A DNA stretch of 64,000 bases from positions 413,040 through 477,039 of the forward strand of contig NZ_KE383842.1 in assembly GCF_000422465.1 (NCBI RefSeq), in the 5' to 3' direction. Source of the DNA: Paenibacillus harenae DSM 16969 (GTDB lineage Bacteria > Bacillota > Bacilli > Paenibacillales > Paenibacillaceae). The notes under the pieces are model-generated. The model saw nothing but the letters and a program-made list of their open reading frames with translations. It did not search any database and had not been told where the DNA came from. Position 1 is the first letter of the stretch; each line of letters begins with the position of its first letter. This document shows positions 16,937 to 25,595 of this stretch, piece by piece. The translations under genes and the position numbers were made by a program.

Positions 16937-18559
16937 ATGGAGGAACTTACACACAAAAAGAAAATATCGATCATGATTGCGCTGATGGCGGCGATGTTCT
17001 TCGCAGCGATTAACCAAACGATCGTAAGCACGGCGATGCCGCGCATTATCGCGATTCTCGGGGGAATCGAATATTATACCTGGGTGATTACGATTTATAT
17101 GTTGACATCAACGATAGCAACCGTGCTGGCTGGTAAATTATCGGATATTTATGGACGAAAAATCTTTCTGCTGTCCGGAATCGTGTTATTTATCATCGGC
17201 GCGTTTCTCTGCGGGACTTCATCAACGATCTTTCAAATGATTACGTATCGCGGCATACAAGGACTCGGCGGCGGTATACTGATGTCTGCCACGGTTACGG
17301 CCGTAGGCGATTTGTTCGCACCGAGGGAAAGGGCGAAGTGGACCGGATTAATGATGGCGATCTTCGGCTTCTCAAGCGTAATCGGACCGACGCTTGGCGG
17401 ATTTATGGTCGATCATATTTCGTGGAAATGGGTGTTCTGGATCTTCCTGCCGCTTGGTCTCGTTGCCTTCGGCATGATTTGGACGATGTTTCCCAAGGCG
17501 CAGCGCAAGATGGGCGAGAAAATTGACTATGCGGGCTCTCTGTTTCTGTCCTTAACGATTATTGCCTTGCTCCTGGGCTTCTCATGGGCGGGAACGAAAT
17601 ATGATTGGGATTCGTTTCAAATTATCGGATTGCTTGCCTCGGCAGCCGTTTTCCTCGTTATTTTGTTGCTTATCGAACGGAAGGCCAAAAGTCCGGTACT
17701 TCCTTTATCCATGTTTAAAAACAGCATCGTAACGATTTCCAATTCGATCGGCTTCCTCATGAACGCCGGCATGATGGGCGCCATGATGTATTTGCCGTTC
17801 TTCACTCAAGGGGTTCTTGGCATATCGCCAACCAATTCGGGGTTTGTAAACATGCCGATGTCGATCGCAATGATCGTTCTCAGCACCTTATCGGGGCGGT
17901 GGATTTCGAAATCGGGCAAGTACAAAAAGTTTGCGCTTGCCGGCATGCCGTTCATGGTGACCGGCATGCTGATGATGGCTTTCATGAATGATGTCTGGTT
18001 AGCCATTGCGAGCATGATTGTGTTCGGTATCGGACTAGGCATATCCATGCCGGTGTTTACATTAACGGTGCAAAATGCGGTAAAACCGGCGGAGCTTGGC
18101 GTCGCTACCGCTACAGCAACCTTATTCCGCAATTTGGGCGGTACGATCGGTATCGCGGTTATGGGGACGGTGATGAATTCGACATTGACGAGCAAGCTGG
18201 AGGCTGCCGTCAAAGCGGGAGAGGGACCGGATTTGTCGCAGGTTGATCCGGAGACGGCTGCCCAATTGTCCAGCTTCTTGAATCCGCAAATGCTGCTGGA
18301 CCAGCCGAAGCTGGAGGAGCTGCATGCGACGCTGCCGGAACAGCTGCAGCCGCTGTTCACCCATATTATCGAAATGGTTCGTTCGGTGCTGGGCGATTCG
18401 CTTACCGTCGTTTTTCTATTCGGCATGTCGCTTCTCATCGTTGCGTTCGTACTCGTAACGTTCTTGAAGGAAATTCCTCTGCGCAGCGCGAATGACAAGA
18501 AAACCGCCATGGAGTCGGCGCAAGCGGAGCAATTAAAAAAAGAGCCGGCTCTTAACTAA
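16937..18559 (+). CDS. MFS transporter, DHA2 (EmrB/QacA) family
   Basis: Drug:proton antiporter of 540 aa with 14 predicted membrane segments. Motifs: QTIVSTAMPRI in segment 1, GKLSDIYGRKIF as motif A, and GPTLGGF as motif C. A long loop (about 425-480) lies before the last segment. ATG 16937 is used, with AGGAG ~10 bases upstream. The convergent MarR gene behind it probably represses it, the common arrangement for this family. Substrate unknown; quaternary amines, dyes or antibiotics are usual. Confidence 0.93.
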   Translation: MEELTHKKKISIMIALMAAMFFAAINQTIVSTAMPRIIAILGGIEYYTWVITIYMLTSTIATVLAGKLSDIYGRKIFLLSGIVLFIIGAFLCGTSSTIFQMITYRGIQGLGGGILMSATVTAVGDLFAPRERAKWTGLMMAIFGFSSVIGPTLGGFMVDHISWKWVFWIFLPLGLVAFGMIWTMFPKAQRKMGEKIDYAGSLFLSLTIIALLLGFSWAGTKYDWDSFQIIGLLASAAVFLVILLLIERKAKSPVLPLSMFKNSIVTISNSIGFLMNAGMMGAMMYLPFFTQGVLGISPTNSGFVNMPMSIAMIVLSTLSGRWISKSGKYKKFALAGMPFMVTGMLMMAFMNDVWLAIASMIVFGIGLGISMPVFTLTVQNAVKPAELGVATATATLFRNLGGTIGIAVMGTVMNSTLTSKLEAAVKAGEGPDLSQVDPETAAQLSSFLNPQMLLDQPKLEELHATLPEQLQPLFTHIIEMVRSVLGDSLTVVFLFGMSLLIVAFVLVTFLKEIPLRSANDKKTAMESAQAEQLKKEPALN

Positions 18560-18622
18560 GCCCCGCTCTTTCGGAACATGATTTCGGCTCGCCTATTCGG
18601 CTGGCCGGAATCCTTTTTTCAT

Positions 18623-19084
18623 TTATTCGTCTTCGATATTTGCGAACTGCTCGAGATAGAGGAACACTTGATTCAATAAGCTTACCAGTTGATCGCTTCG
18701 TTCCTTGTCAAGTTCATCGATTATGCCTTTAAATAACTCGTGGTACCTCATGACCGCTTTCTGTGCCAGCTTATCGCCTTTCTCCGTCAATCGGATTTCC
18801 GTAATTCTCCGGTCATTCGGGTCGGATGACCGTTCCACGTATCCGGAGGCAATCAGACTGTTCACCATTTGCGTGACGGTCGGAGAGGTCACCTGAAGCG
18901 TTCTGCTTATTTCCGAAATGGTCATGACGGACGAGCCCTTATCATTGCCTTTCTTTACAGTGGTCAGGACGCGGATTTCACTGGCCTTTAACCCCCACAT
19001 CGTTTTTTTGCGCCAGTCGGCTTTAGCGAATTTTTGAAAAACCTCCATCAATTCGCCGACTTTTTCGTATTTGTCCTCACTCAC
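18623..19084 (-). CDS. MarR-family regulator
   Basis: Winged-helix regulator of ~153 aa, all-helical ends with the DNA-binding region at about 50-110 (MTISEISRTLQVTSPTVTQM, RSSDPNDRRITEIRLTEKG). GTG at 19084 is preferred, with GGGGTG 6 bases before it; the GTG at 19093 lies within that site. Convergent with the DHA2 transporter, its likely target. Ligand unknown. Confidence 0.9.
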   Translation of the reverse strand: MSEDKYEKVGELMEVFQKFAKADWRKKTMWGLKASEIRVLTTVKKGNDKGSSVMTISEISRTLQVTSPTVTQMVNSLIASGYVERSSDPNDRRITEIRLTEKGDKLAQKAVMRYHELFKGIIDELDKERSDQLVSLLNQVFLYLEQFANIEDE

Positions 19085-19148
19085 TTGCTTCACCCCGGCG
19101 AATTTATTTCAAAAAAGCGTTTATAAGTTACCGCAATTATAGATTTCA

Positions 19149-19319
19149 ATGGGCAGCCTAGTCAACAAAGCATGTCTAAATCCTAAACATAAGGAAATTG
19201 AATCGATCAAGGAAGAGCAGGAGGATGAGAGCGGCGGTGAGCTGTTAAGGCTGCCGCGGAATAATCAGGGCATGTCCCTCCCTCCGAACAGCTTGAACAT
19301 ATTTTACGAGGAACGTTGA
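19149..19319 (+). CDS. Possible small ORF, 56 aa, unrecognised
   Basis: An open frame too short for usual cut-offs. It encodes MGSLVNKACLNPKHKEIESI and an acidic, then proline-rich tail ending NSLNIFYEER. The amino-acid mix looks protein-like, but there is no ribosome-binding site before the ATG and no recognisable homologue. It lies between MarR and the DUF4257-like gene and may be a gene remnant. Confidence 0.25.
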   Translation: MGSLVNKACLNPKHKEIESIKEEQEDESGGELLRLPRNNQGMSLPPNSLNIFYEER

Positions 19320-19418
19320 AAAATAATAGTGTTGAATCGCCTCTTGGCGACATACAGTGGAATTAGCGCAATTATCGATACGGAGCTGTATGTTTTCATG
19401 AAGGGTGGTCATTAGGCG

Positions 19419-19901
19419 ATGGTCATTTCAACCGTTCAGGAATTCATCGACGCATTCGGCTTGCCGATCTCCATGAGCTTAATTGGCGGCTTAATCGGTC
19501 ATTTTGTCAAAAACGGCATAGTCGAACTGCCGAAGCTGGTCATTGAATATGATGAGGAAGGGCTGCCCCTTTCTGCGAACTGGTTTGTCAGATGGATCCA
19601 GAGGCTGTATTTTTTCTTCATCTTTATGGTAGGCTTCCGAAACCACCGCAATGCGAAGAAAAAAATTTTTTTCGATCTCGGATTTTTCGGGGATCTCCTG
19701 ATCGCGATCGGATCGGGCATTCTAGCAAAAACCGCGCTGGCGATGGCGAATACAACCGACAGCTTTGCCGTCATAAGCAGCTCCTTGCTAGCGGGTTACG
19801 CGGGTCTGTCTTATTTGAAGGGCAAGCAGAACAAGGAGCTGTCTGAGCTGTTCCCTGAAGAGATGGAGGATCAAAATCCGCGAACGCCGCCGTCTGCGTA
19901 A
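19419..19901 (+). CDS. DUF4257-like small membrane protein
   Basis: 160 aa protein with an N-terminal glycine-rich hydrophobic stretch (LIGGLIGHFVKNGIVELPKL), a second at about 65-75 and a third at about 88-125. The C-terminus is acidic. The G-x2-GH-x2-K-x5-LP pattern reminds me of DUF4257 proteins of Bacillales, whose function is unknown. It starts 9 bases after AGGGTGG. Probably in the cell membrane. Confidence 0.6.
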   Translation: MVISTVQEFIDAFGLPISMSLIGGLIGHFVKNGIVELPKLVIEYDEEGLPLSANWFVRWIQRLYFFFIFMVGFRNHRNAKKKIFFDLGFFGDLLIAIGSGILAKTALAMANTTDSFAVISSSLLAGYAGLSYLKGKQNKELSELFPEEMEDQNPRTPPSA

Positions 19902-19958
19902 GCAATTTTGGCGGGGGAACGCGTATAATATGAATTATAGTAAAGGAGGGTGAAGCAT

Positions 19959-20135
19959 GTGGGGAAAAAAACGGTCAAGGTGACCTCGGAAGAAATGCAG
20001 GAGCTTAAAAAATTAGCCGAGATAGTTAAAAACCCTCGCCTTCCAATGTCGGACCGCCGTATTGCCAAGACGCAGTACGAGTCGATTATCAATTACGCCA
20101 AAAGCAGCAATCGTGGTTTTATCACTTCCGTATAG
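19959..20135 (+). CDS. Small basic protein, 58 aa, unknown
   Basis: Short lysine-rich protein (MGKKTVKVTSEEMQELKKLA, later SDRRIAKTQYESIINYAK) with likely helical content and no membrane segment. The GTG at 19959 is chosen because AGGAGGG ends 8 bases before it. It follows the membrane-protein gene by 57 bases and ends at a strong terminator. Not recognised. Confidence 0.6.
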   Translation: MGKKTVKVTSEEMQELKKLAEIVKNPRLPMSDRRIAKTQYESIINYAKSSNRGFITSV

Positions 20136-20154
20136 CGGATCCCGGAACAGCGGC

Positions 20155-20187
20155 CTTCAAGGAGAAGATTCCTTGAAGTTTTTTTTT
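20155..20187 (+). terminator. Rho-independent terminator
   Basis: CTTCAAGGA and TTCCTTGAAG form a strong hairpin followed by nine T; it ends the transcript of the 58-aa protein gene. Confidence 0.9.
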
Positions 20188-20248
20188 GTTCAATTCTGCT
20201 TGAGATATAATATAATGGGTTGAACATACAGGCAAGGAAGGAAAACCA

Positions 20249-20944
20249 ATGCGCAAACAATTAACTTATGAAGCCGTATACGAAGAGATCAAACGCCGGA
20301 TCCGCGCCGGAATATGGAAGCCGGGCGACCGGCTGCCAACGCTGGAAGAGCTGACTTCCGAGCTGGACGTTGGCATTTCTTCCGTCCGGGAAGCCGTTCG
20401 CATTCTACATAAGCAGAAGATACTTCTTGTCGAGCAAGGCCGCGGCACCTTTGTCAGGGAAGAGCTGCCTGAAGGAGAGGTCGTCGACGAACATCTCCAT
20501 TTCCTCGAGAAGGCATCCTGGCTGCAGCTAGCGGAGGCTCGTCTTGTGATCGAGCCGGAGTTGGCCGCTATGGCTGCCGACAAAGCAACGCCCGAGGAGA
20601 CGGAGGAAATTGTATTAACGGCGAAGCGGATGCAGAAGAAGCAGCAGGCCGGCAAGGATTTCATGAAGGAGGACCTGGCGTTTCACCGCTTCATCGCGAA
20701 GGCGTCGCATAATGAGGTTATGGTGAACATGATACGGGTCATCAGCGATCTGTTGATAGACAGCAGGCGTCTTACGATGGCTTTGCCGGGGATGGATGAG
20801 AAAGCGGCTTCCTATCACGCATTAATCGCGGGAGCGATTGCAGGGCGCAATCCGCGGCAGGCAAGAGAATTGATGAGGCTGCACATCCAAGACATGATTA
20901 ACGAACTGGCCGATGCAGAGGATCGGGGAGCTGCGACGGAATAG
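20249..20944 (+). CDS. GntR-family (FadR subfamily) regulator, probably of galactonate use
   Basis: Regulator of 231 aa: winged helix at 1-75 (GIWKPGDRLPTLEELTSELD, VGISSVREAVRILHK) and an all-helical FadR-type FCD ligand domain (ARLVIEPELAAMAAD, DLAFHRFIAKASHN, HALIAGAIAGRN with metal-binding Asp/His positions). GGAAGG precedes the ATG. The next gene is dgoD, whose promoter region holds a long inverted repeat. It most likely represses dgoD and responds to D-galactonate or a derivative, as DgoR does in enterobacteria. Confidence 0.92.
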   Translation: MRKQLTYEAVYEEIKRRIRAGIWKPGDRLPTLEELTSELDVGISSVREAVRILHKQKILLVEQGRGTFVREELPEGEVVDEHLHFLEKASWLQLAEARLVIEPELAAMAADKATPEETEEIVLTAKRMQKKQQAGKDFMKEDLAFHRFIAKASHNEVMVNMIRVISDLLIDSRRLTMALPGMDEKAASYHALIAGAIAGRNPRQARELMRLHIQDMINELADAEDRGAATE

Positions 20945-20976
20945 ACCGCGACACGAAAGTGCAGCGGTTTTTTTTG
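20945..20976 (+). terminator. Terminator after the GntR gene
   Basis: ACCGC/GCGGT stem enclosing CAC/GTG with a GAAA loop, followed by eight T. Confidence 0.8.
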
Positions 20977-21020
20977 CCCGGAATCGGGTTATTTGGGAAA
21001 AGGCTTATTTCCGCTTTTGT

Positions 21021-21065
21021 ATTCATATGATATATTTATAATTATTTATGATTCATCATATGAAT
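21021..21065. promoter_or_regulatory. Candidate GntR operator of dgoD
   Basis: Perfect inverted repeat with 11-base arms ATTCATATGAT (21021-21031) and ATCATATGAAT (21055-21065). Each arm contains CATATG. It lies directly before the dgoD ribosome-binding site; the 34-base centre-to-centre distance puts the arms about three helical turns apart. Confidence 0.55.
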
Positions 21066-21080
21066 TAAGGGGGATGGGAA

Positions 21081-22229
21081 ATGAAGATTCATAAGCTGGA
21101 ATTGTTCAAGGTGCCGCCGAGATGGTTGTTTCTCAAAATAACGGCGGATGACGGAACCGTAGGCTGGGGTGAGCCGGTCGTCGAAGGGCGGGCGGACACG
21201 GTTGCCGCTGCCGTTCAGGAGCTGAGCGAATACTTGATCGGCAAGGAAGCGGGTAATATTGAGGATTTGTGGCAGGTGCTCTACCGGGGAGGCTTCTATC
21301 GGGGCGGCCCGATTCTGACGAGTGCGATATCCGGCATCGAGCAGGCGCTTTGGGATTTGAAGGGGAAGCGCTACGGCGTTCCCGTATTCGAGCTGCTCGG
21401 CGGAGCAGTGCGCGATAAGGTGAAGGTATACGCATGGATCGGGGGAGACCGTCCGGCCGATACGGCTGCAGCCGCGAGGAGACAGCTCGAGGCCGGCTAT
21501 AAGGCCGTCAAGATGAACGGAACGGAAGAGTTGGATTGGATCGATTCGAATAAGAAGATCGAGCAGGCCGTCGAGCGTATTGCCGCAATTCGCGAGGCTG
21601 TCGGGAACGAGCTGGAGATCGGCATCGATTTTCACGGACGCGTGCACAAAGGCATGGCGAAAGCGCTGGTGAAGGAGCTCGAGCCGTACAAGCCGATGTT
21701 CATTGAAGAACCCGTATTGGCTGAAAATAACGAGGCACTGGCCGAAATCGCAAGAATCAGCTCGATTCCGATCGCAACGGGGGAGAGAATGTATACGCGT
21801 TGGGGCTTCAAGCAGCTGCTCGCCTCGGGCTGGGCGGATATTATTCAGCCGGATTTAAGCCATGCGGGCGGTATTTGGGAGACGCGCAAGATCGCCGCCA
21901 TGGCGGAAGCGTTCGATGTCGCCGTTGCCCCGCATTGCCCGCTTGGTCCGATCGCGCTGGCCGCGTCGCTCCAGCTCGATTTTTGCACGCCGAATGCCTT
22001 TATCCAAGAACAAAGCCTCGGCATCCATTACAACGAAGGCTCCGATTTGCTGGATTACTTGGCGGATCCCGCCGTTTTCGAATATGAAGAAGGCTATGTT
22101 GCCAAGCTGAAGAAGCCGGGCCTCGGCATTGAAATCAATGAAGAGAAGGTACGTGAAATGGCCGCAATCGGACATAATTGGCGCAATCCCGTCTGGCGGA
22201 ATCCCGACGGCAGCGTAGCGGAGTGGTAA
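21081..22229 (+). CDS. dgoD: D-galactonate dehydratase
   Basis: Enolase-superfamily dehydratase converting D-galactonate to 2-keto-3-deoxy-D-galactonate, first step of the De Ley-Doudoroff galactonate route. 382 aa, the same length as the E. coli enzyme, and recognisable along its whole length. Mg ligands are in GIDFHGR, FIEEPVL and ATGERM, and the catalytic His-containing loop is [14 protein letters not shown]. The end [16 protein letters not shown] matches the E. coli C-terminus closely. SD GGGGGA precedes the ATG. The kinase and aldolase (dgoK, dgoA) needed to finish the pathway are not next to it. Confidence 0.95.
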   Translation: MKIHKLELFKVPPRWLFLKITADDGTVGWGEPVVEGRADTVAAAVQELSEYLIGKEAGNIEDLWQVLYRGGFYRGGPILTSAISGIEQALWDLKGKRYGVPVFELLGGAVRDKVKVYAWIGGDRPADTAAAARRQLEAGYKAVKMNGTEELDWIDSNKKIEQAVERIAAIREAVGNELEIGIDFHGRVHKGMAKALVKELEPYKPMFIEEPVLAENNEALAEIARISSIPIATGERMYTRWGFKQLLASGWADIIQPDLSHAGGIWETRKIAAMAEAFDVAVAPHCPLGPIALAASLQLDFCTPNAFIQEQSLGIHYNEGSDLLDYLADPAVFEYEEGYVAKLKKPGLGIEINEEKVREMAAIGHNWRNPVWRNPDGSVAEW

Positions 22230-22246
22230 ACGGAGCGGAATAAGTA

Positions 22247-22287
22247 GGGCTGTCCTAAGGTTGATACCTTGGGGCAGCCCGTTTATT
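22247..22287 (+). terminator. Terminator after dgoD
   Basis: 14-base stem GGGCTGTCCTAAGG / CCTTGGGGCAGCCC followed by GTTTATTATTT. Confidence 0.75.
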
Positions 22288-22322
22288 ATTTATGATGACG
22301 GCATTATCCTATACTTAGGGGA

Positions 22323-23408
22323 TTACGGAAGCTCAATCGTCACTTCCCGTTTGCTTGCCGCGGAACGGAGAACTCCGTCGATAATGGCCTGATTGTATAA
22401 AATTTCACCGCCGTCAATCGGCGCAGGGCGGTTATATTGAATCGCGTTAACGAAATCTTTCACCTTCTCGTCGAACAAATTCAAGCCGTGCTGGATGACG
22501 GGAATGGAGGTTTGCGTATTCTGATTCGCAACGTCATGGTACAGCGACATGCTGCCCACGCTGCCGTCCCATACGCCGCTCCACGGGCCTGAGCCTGCCG
22601 GCGTAACCTTAAGGCCGCCGTCGGTGCCGAGGAACATGGTCGCTCCAAGCGTATCCATGTGCATTGCCCAGCTGATTTTGTAATTGAGCACGATATCGCC
22701 TTCGAGGCGGATCATCGCGACGCCGAAATCCTCTACTTCAAAGTGCTCCGCTTCTTTATGATATTTAGGATTCGTGCCAAAATAATTCGACGTGTACGCC
22801 GATACCGTAAGCGGCTTCGGATAACCGAGCGCATTGAGGGCCATGTCGAGCGAGTAGCAGCCGATATCGGCCATTGCGCCAGCCCCCGCGAGCTCCTTGC
22901 GGATGAAGGTGCCTCCCGGCATGCCGCGGCGTCTGCCGCCGCCCGTCTCGACGAAATAGACCTTGCCGAGCTGGCCGGACTGAACGATTTCCTGGATTAA
23001 AGCCATATTCGGGTCATAGCGCGGCTGGAAGCCGACCGTCAGCATTTTGTCATTGCACCTGGAGGCCTCGACCATCTCGATCGACTGCTGAAGCGTGACC
23101 GACATCGGCTTCTCGACCAGGACATGCTTGCCGGCGTTCAGAGCGTTAACCGACGTCTCATGGTGGGCGAAGTTGGGCGTACAGATGCTGACGCCGTCCA
23201 GATCAAGCTCCAGCAGCTTCAGGTGGTCTTCGAACGCCGCTGCGGCATGCAGCTCTTCCTTGTCGATGAAGGCTTGCGCTTTTCCTTCCATGCTGTCGGC
23301 CACCGCTACGATTTCTACATTCGGGATCTTCTTATAGGCTGATGCATGCGCGCGGGCGATTCCTCCGCTTCCAATAATGCCGATTCGAATAATCTTTGTC
23401 TCTGGCAT
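22323..23408 (-). CDS. Gfo/Idh/MocA-family oxidoreductase
   Basis: NAD(P)-dependent sugar or inositol dehydrogenase, 361 aa. Rossmann motif GIIGSGGIARAHA at the N-terminus, catalytic Lys in VEKPMSV, and the C-terminal substrate domain with DIGCYSLDMAL. The family acts on pyranoses, inositols and glycosidic hydroxyls. It stands alone on the minus strand, convergent with dgoD. Substrate unknown. Confidence 0.93.
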   Translation of the reverse strand: MPETKIIRIGIIGSGGIARAHASAYKKIPNVEIVAVADSMEGKAQAFIDKEELHAAAAFEDHLKLLELDLDGVSICTPNFAHHETSVNALNAGKHVLVEKPMSVTLQQSIEMVEASRCNDKMLTVGFQPRYDPNMALIQEIVQSGQLGKVYFVETGGGRRRGMPGGTFIRKELAGAGAMADIGCYSLDMALNALGYPKPLTVSAYTSNYFGTNPKYHKEAEHFEVEDFGVAMIRLEGDIVLNYKISWAMHMDTLGATMFLGTDGGLKVTPAGSGPWSGVWDGSVGSMSLYHDVANQNTQTSIPVIQHGLNLFDEKVKDFVNAIQYNRPAPIDGGEILYNQAIIDGVLRSAASKREVTIELP

Positions 23409-23609
23409 AGGGGGATGTACCTCTTTTCGTCGTATTTTTCTCTACTTTAGCACAAGCACGGTTGGCTTGAAACGATGAGAAAAGGACACATTCTCTCTAA
23501 AATTATGACAAGCGCGTGATTCGTACTTCTCTAAGCTCTGTGATTGCTTCTCGATCGCCGGCTCCTGAAGACCGGTACTGAAGACGGGGCTGCTGCCTGG
23601 TTCGAGAGC

Positions 23610-24446
23610 TTACACGCTGTACAGCTTCCGGTACACCGTAGGGGTCATCCCTTCGTGCTCCATGAAGCGTTTGTTGAAATAGCTTACGCTGGGGTAACCG
23701 ACATCCTCCGCGATTTGACCGATGTTCGTCTCCTTGCGCTCCAGCAGCCATTGCTTGGCCATTTGGAGCCGGCAGCGGGTGATGAAATCCATCGGCGTCA
23801 TTTCCATCGCGCTGCGGAACAATTTGCAGAAGTAATGCGGGCTTACGCCTGCCCGAGCGGCCCACTGCTCAAGAATGAACGGTTCGGCCGCTTCCTGCTG
23901 CATATGCGGGAGCAGCTCCAGGATCCGGTTGCCGGAGGTGCCCGTCTTGCTTCCGGATAACGGAATGGCTTGCTCGACAAACACGGCAAGGATGGCGTAG
24001 GTCAGCGCCGATAAACGGGCCGGCCGGAGCATCCGGTGCGTCTCCGATTCAACGAGCAGCTCCTCGTGCGCCAGCTCCAAGGCTGCCTGATTACGGATAG
24101 TCCACAGCAGGCTCTTATGAAATCCGCGGTCAATCATATAATCCTGCAGCCCGTTGCCGTAGAAATGCACCCACCTGATGTCCCAAGGGTCATCCGTGCT
24201 GCTGTAATAATACTGCCGCTGCAGCGGAAAATAAAGCACCGCCTCGCCCGCCTCCAGCGTATGCACGATCCCGTCCCACTCGACGAAGCCCTTGCCGGAA
24301 ACGACATAATGGATATTGAAATTATTTAACGCGCCGGCAGCCCGGAACGAATAATGCTCGGGATGGTCCCAGTAATTCCCGACAGATTCGGGGAAACAAA
24401 AGTACGGATTATGAGGGAGGGTTAATAAATGGCTTTGCCTTTGCAT
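23610..24446 (-). CDS. AraC-family regulator
   Basis: 278 aa regulator: N-terminal cupin-like sensor (NIHYVVSGKGFVEWDG, EAGEAVLYFPLQRQYY) and two C-terminal helix-turn-helix units (AARAGVSPHYFCKLFRSAM, IGQIAEDVGYPSVSYFNKRF). The ATG at 24446 is preferred, with GAGGTGG 5 bases upstream; an upstream in-frame start at 24488 adds residues without a site. Divergent from the Gfo/Idh/MocA gene at 24570, its likely target. Confidence 0.92.
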   Translation of the reverse strand: MQRQSHLLTLPHNPYFCFPESVGNYWDHPEHYSFRAAGALNNFNIHYVVSGKGFVEWDGIVHTLEAGEAVLYFPLQRQYYYSSTDDPWDIRWVHFYGNGLQDYMIDRGFHKSLLWTIRNQAALELAHEELLVESETHRMLRPARLSALTYAILAVFVEQAIPLSGSKTGTSGNRILELLPHMQQEAAEPFILEQWAARAGVSPHYFCKLFRSAMEMTPMDFITRCRLQMAKQWLLERKETNIGQIAEDVGYPSVSYFNKRFMEHEGMTPTVYRKLYSV

Positions 24447-24569
24447 GGAGACCACCTCGGGTGACAATATTGTTTTAAACGATAACAAAATAATATCATT
24501 TTAATTTTAAATCCATCGTTTTATAATCGCAATATAGTCATAAAAATAAATGTTAGAGGTGATTTCGGC

Positions 24570-25571
24570 ATGACGAACAAAAAGCTGAAATGGGGCATTC
24601 TGGGCTGCGCCAGCATCGCAAAGCGGGCGGTAATTCCCGGATTGCACCAGTCCGAATGGAACGAGGCTGCGGCAATAGCGAGCCGGAATGAAGACAACGC
24701 GAAGCGGACGGCAGAAGAACTGAACATCGGCCAAGCCTACGGCAGCTACGAGGCTTTGCTCGAAGACGACTCAATTGACGTCGTATACATTCCGCTCCCC
24801 AATCATTTACATAAAGAATGGACGATTCGGGCAGCCGAGGCGGGTAAGCATATTTTGTGCGAGAAACCGCTTGCCTTGACGGAGAAGGAAGCGGCCGAGA
24901 TGGCGGAAGCGTGCGCGAAGGCCGGCGTATTGTTGTCGGAAGCATTCATGTACCGCTACCACCCTCGCTACGATATGATCCAGGAGGTCATCGCAAGCGG
25001 CGAAATCGGGGAAATCCGGGGAATTCGCAGCGCATTTACGTTCAATGGCGCAGGCAACAAAACGAATGTAAGATACCGCAAGGATTGGGGCGGCGGCTCG
25101 ATTTACGATATCGGCTGCTATCCGATTACAGCCGCGAGGCTGCTGCTCGGCAAAGAGCCGGAAGCGGTTACCGTTCAAGCTTTTTTCTCGGAGGAGCATG
25201 GCGACGTCGATATGATGGCGTCCGGCCTGCTGGAATTCGAAGGCAATGTCTCCCTGCAGTTTGATTGCGGCATGTGGGCCGCGTTCCGTAACCCGCTTGA
25301 GGTGGTCGGCACGGACGGCATCATCGAAGTTCCGTCCGCCTTCGTGACGGGCGAACCGGGCAGCGCCAACTTCTTCGTCAGCGCCAAAGGAGAGCGCAGG
25401 GAGGTCGAGGCGCCTAACGTGAACCAATACACGCTTCAAGCCGACCATTTGTCCCAGGCGATCGTGAACGGCACGCCGCTGAAGTTCGCGCCGTCCGACG
25501 CCGTCAGCAATATGAGAATCATTGACGCCTGTCTGCAGTCGGCCCGCGAGCGGGCAAGAGTTACGCTATAA
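24570..25571 (+). CDS. Gfo/Idh/MocA-family oxidoreductase
   Basis: NAD(P)-dependent dehydrogenase of 333 aa: Rossmann GILGCASIAKRAV, catalytic Lys in CEKPLALT, and the DIGCYPITAAR motif of the C-terminal domain, as in glucose-fructose oxidoreductase or xylose dehydrogenase relatives. SD GAGGTGA. It is followed 24 bases later by an aldo/keto reductase, so the two probably act on the same sugar or glycoside under the divergent AraC regulator. Confidence 0.93.
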   Translation: MTNKKLKWGILGCASIAKRAVIPGLHQSEWNEAAAIASRNEDNAKRTAEELNIGQAYGSYEALLEDDSIDVVYIPLPNHLHKEWTIRAAEAGKHILCEKPLALTEKEAAEMAEACAKAGVLLSEAFMYRYHPRYDMIQEVIASGEIGEIRGIRSAFTFNGAGNKTNVRYRKDWGGGSIYDIGCYPITAARLLLGKEPEAVTVQAFFSEEHGDVDMMASGLLEFEGNVSLQFDCGMWAAFRNPLEVVGTDGIIEVPSAFVTGEPGSANFFVSAKGERREVEAPNVNQYTLQADHLSQAIVNGTPLKFAPSDAVSNMRIIDACLQSARERARVTL

Positions 25572-25595
25572 ATCGATAAAAGGAGAGCGAATGCC

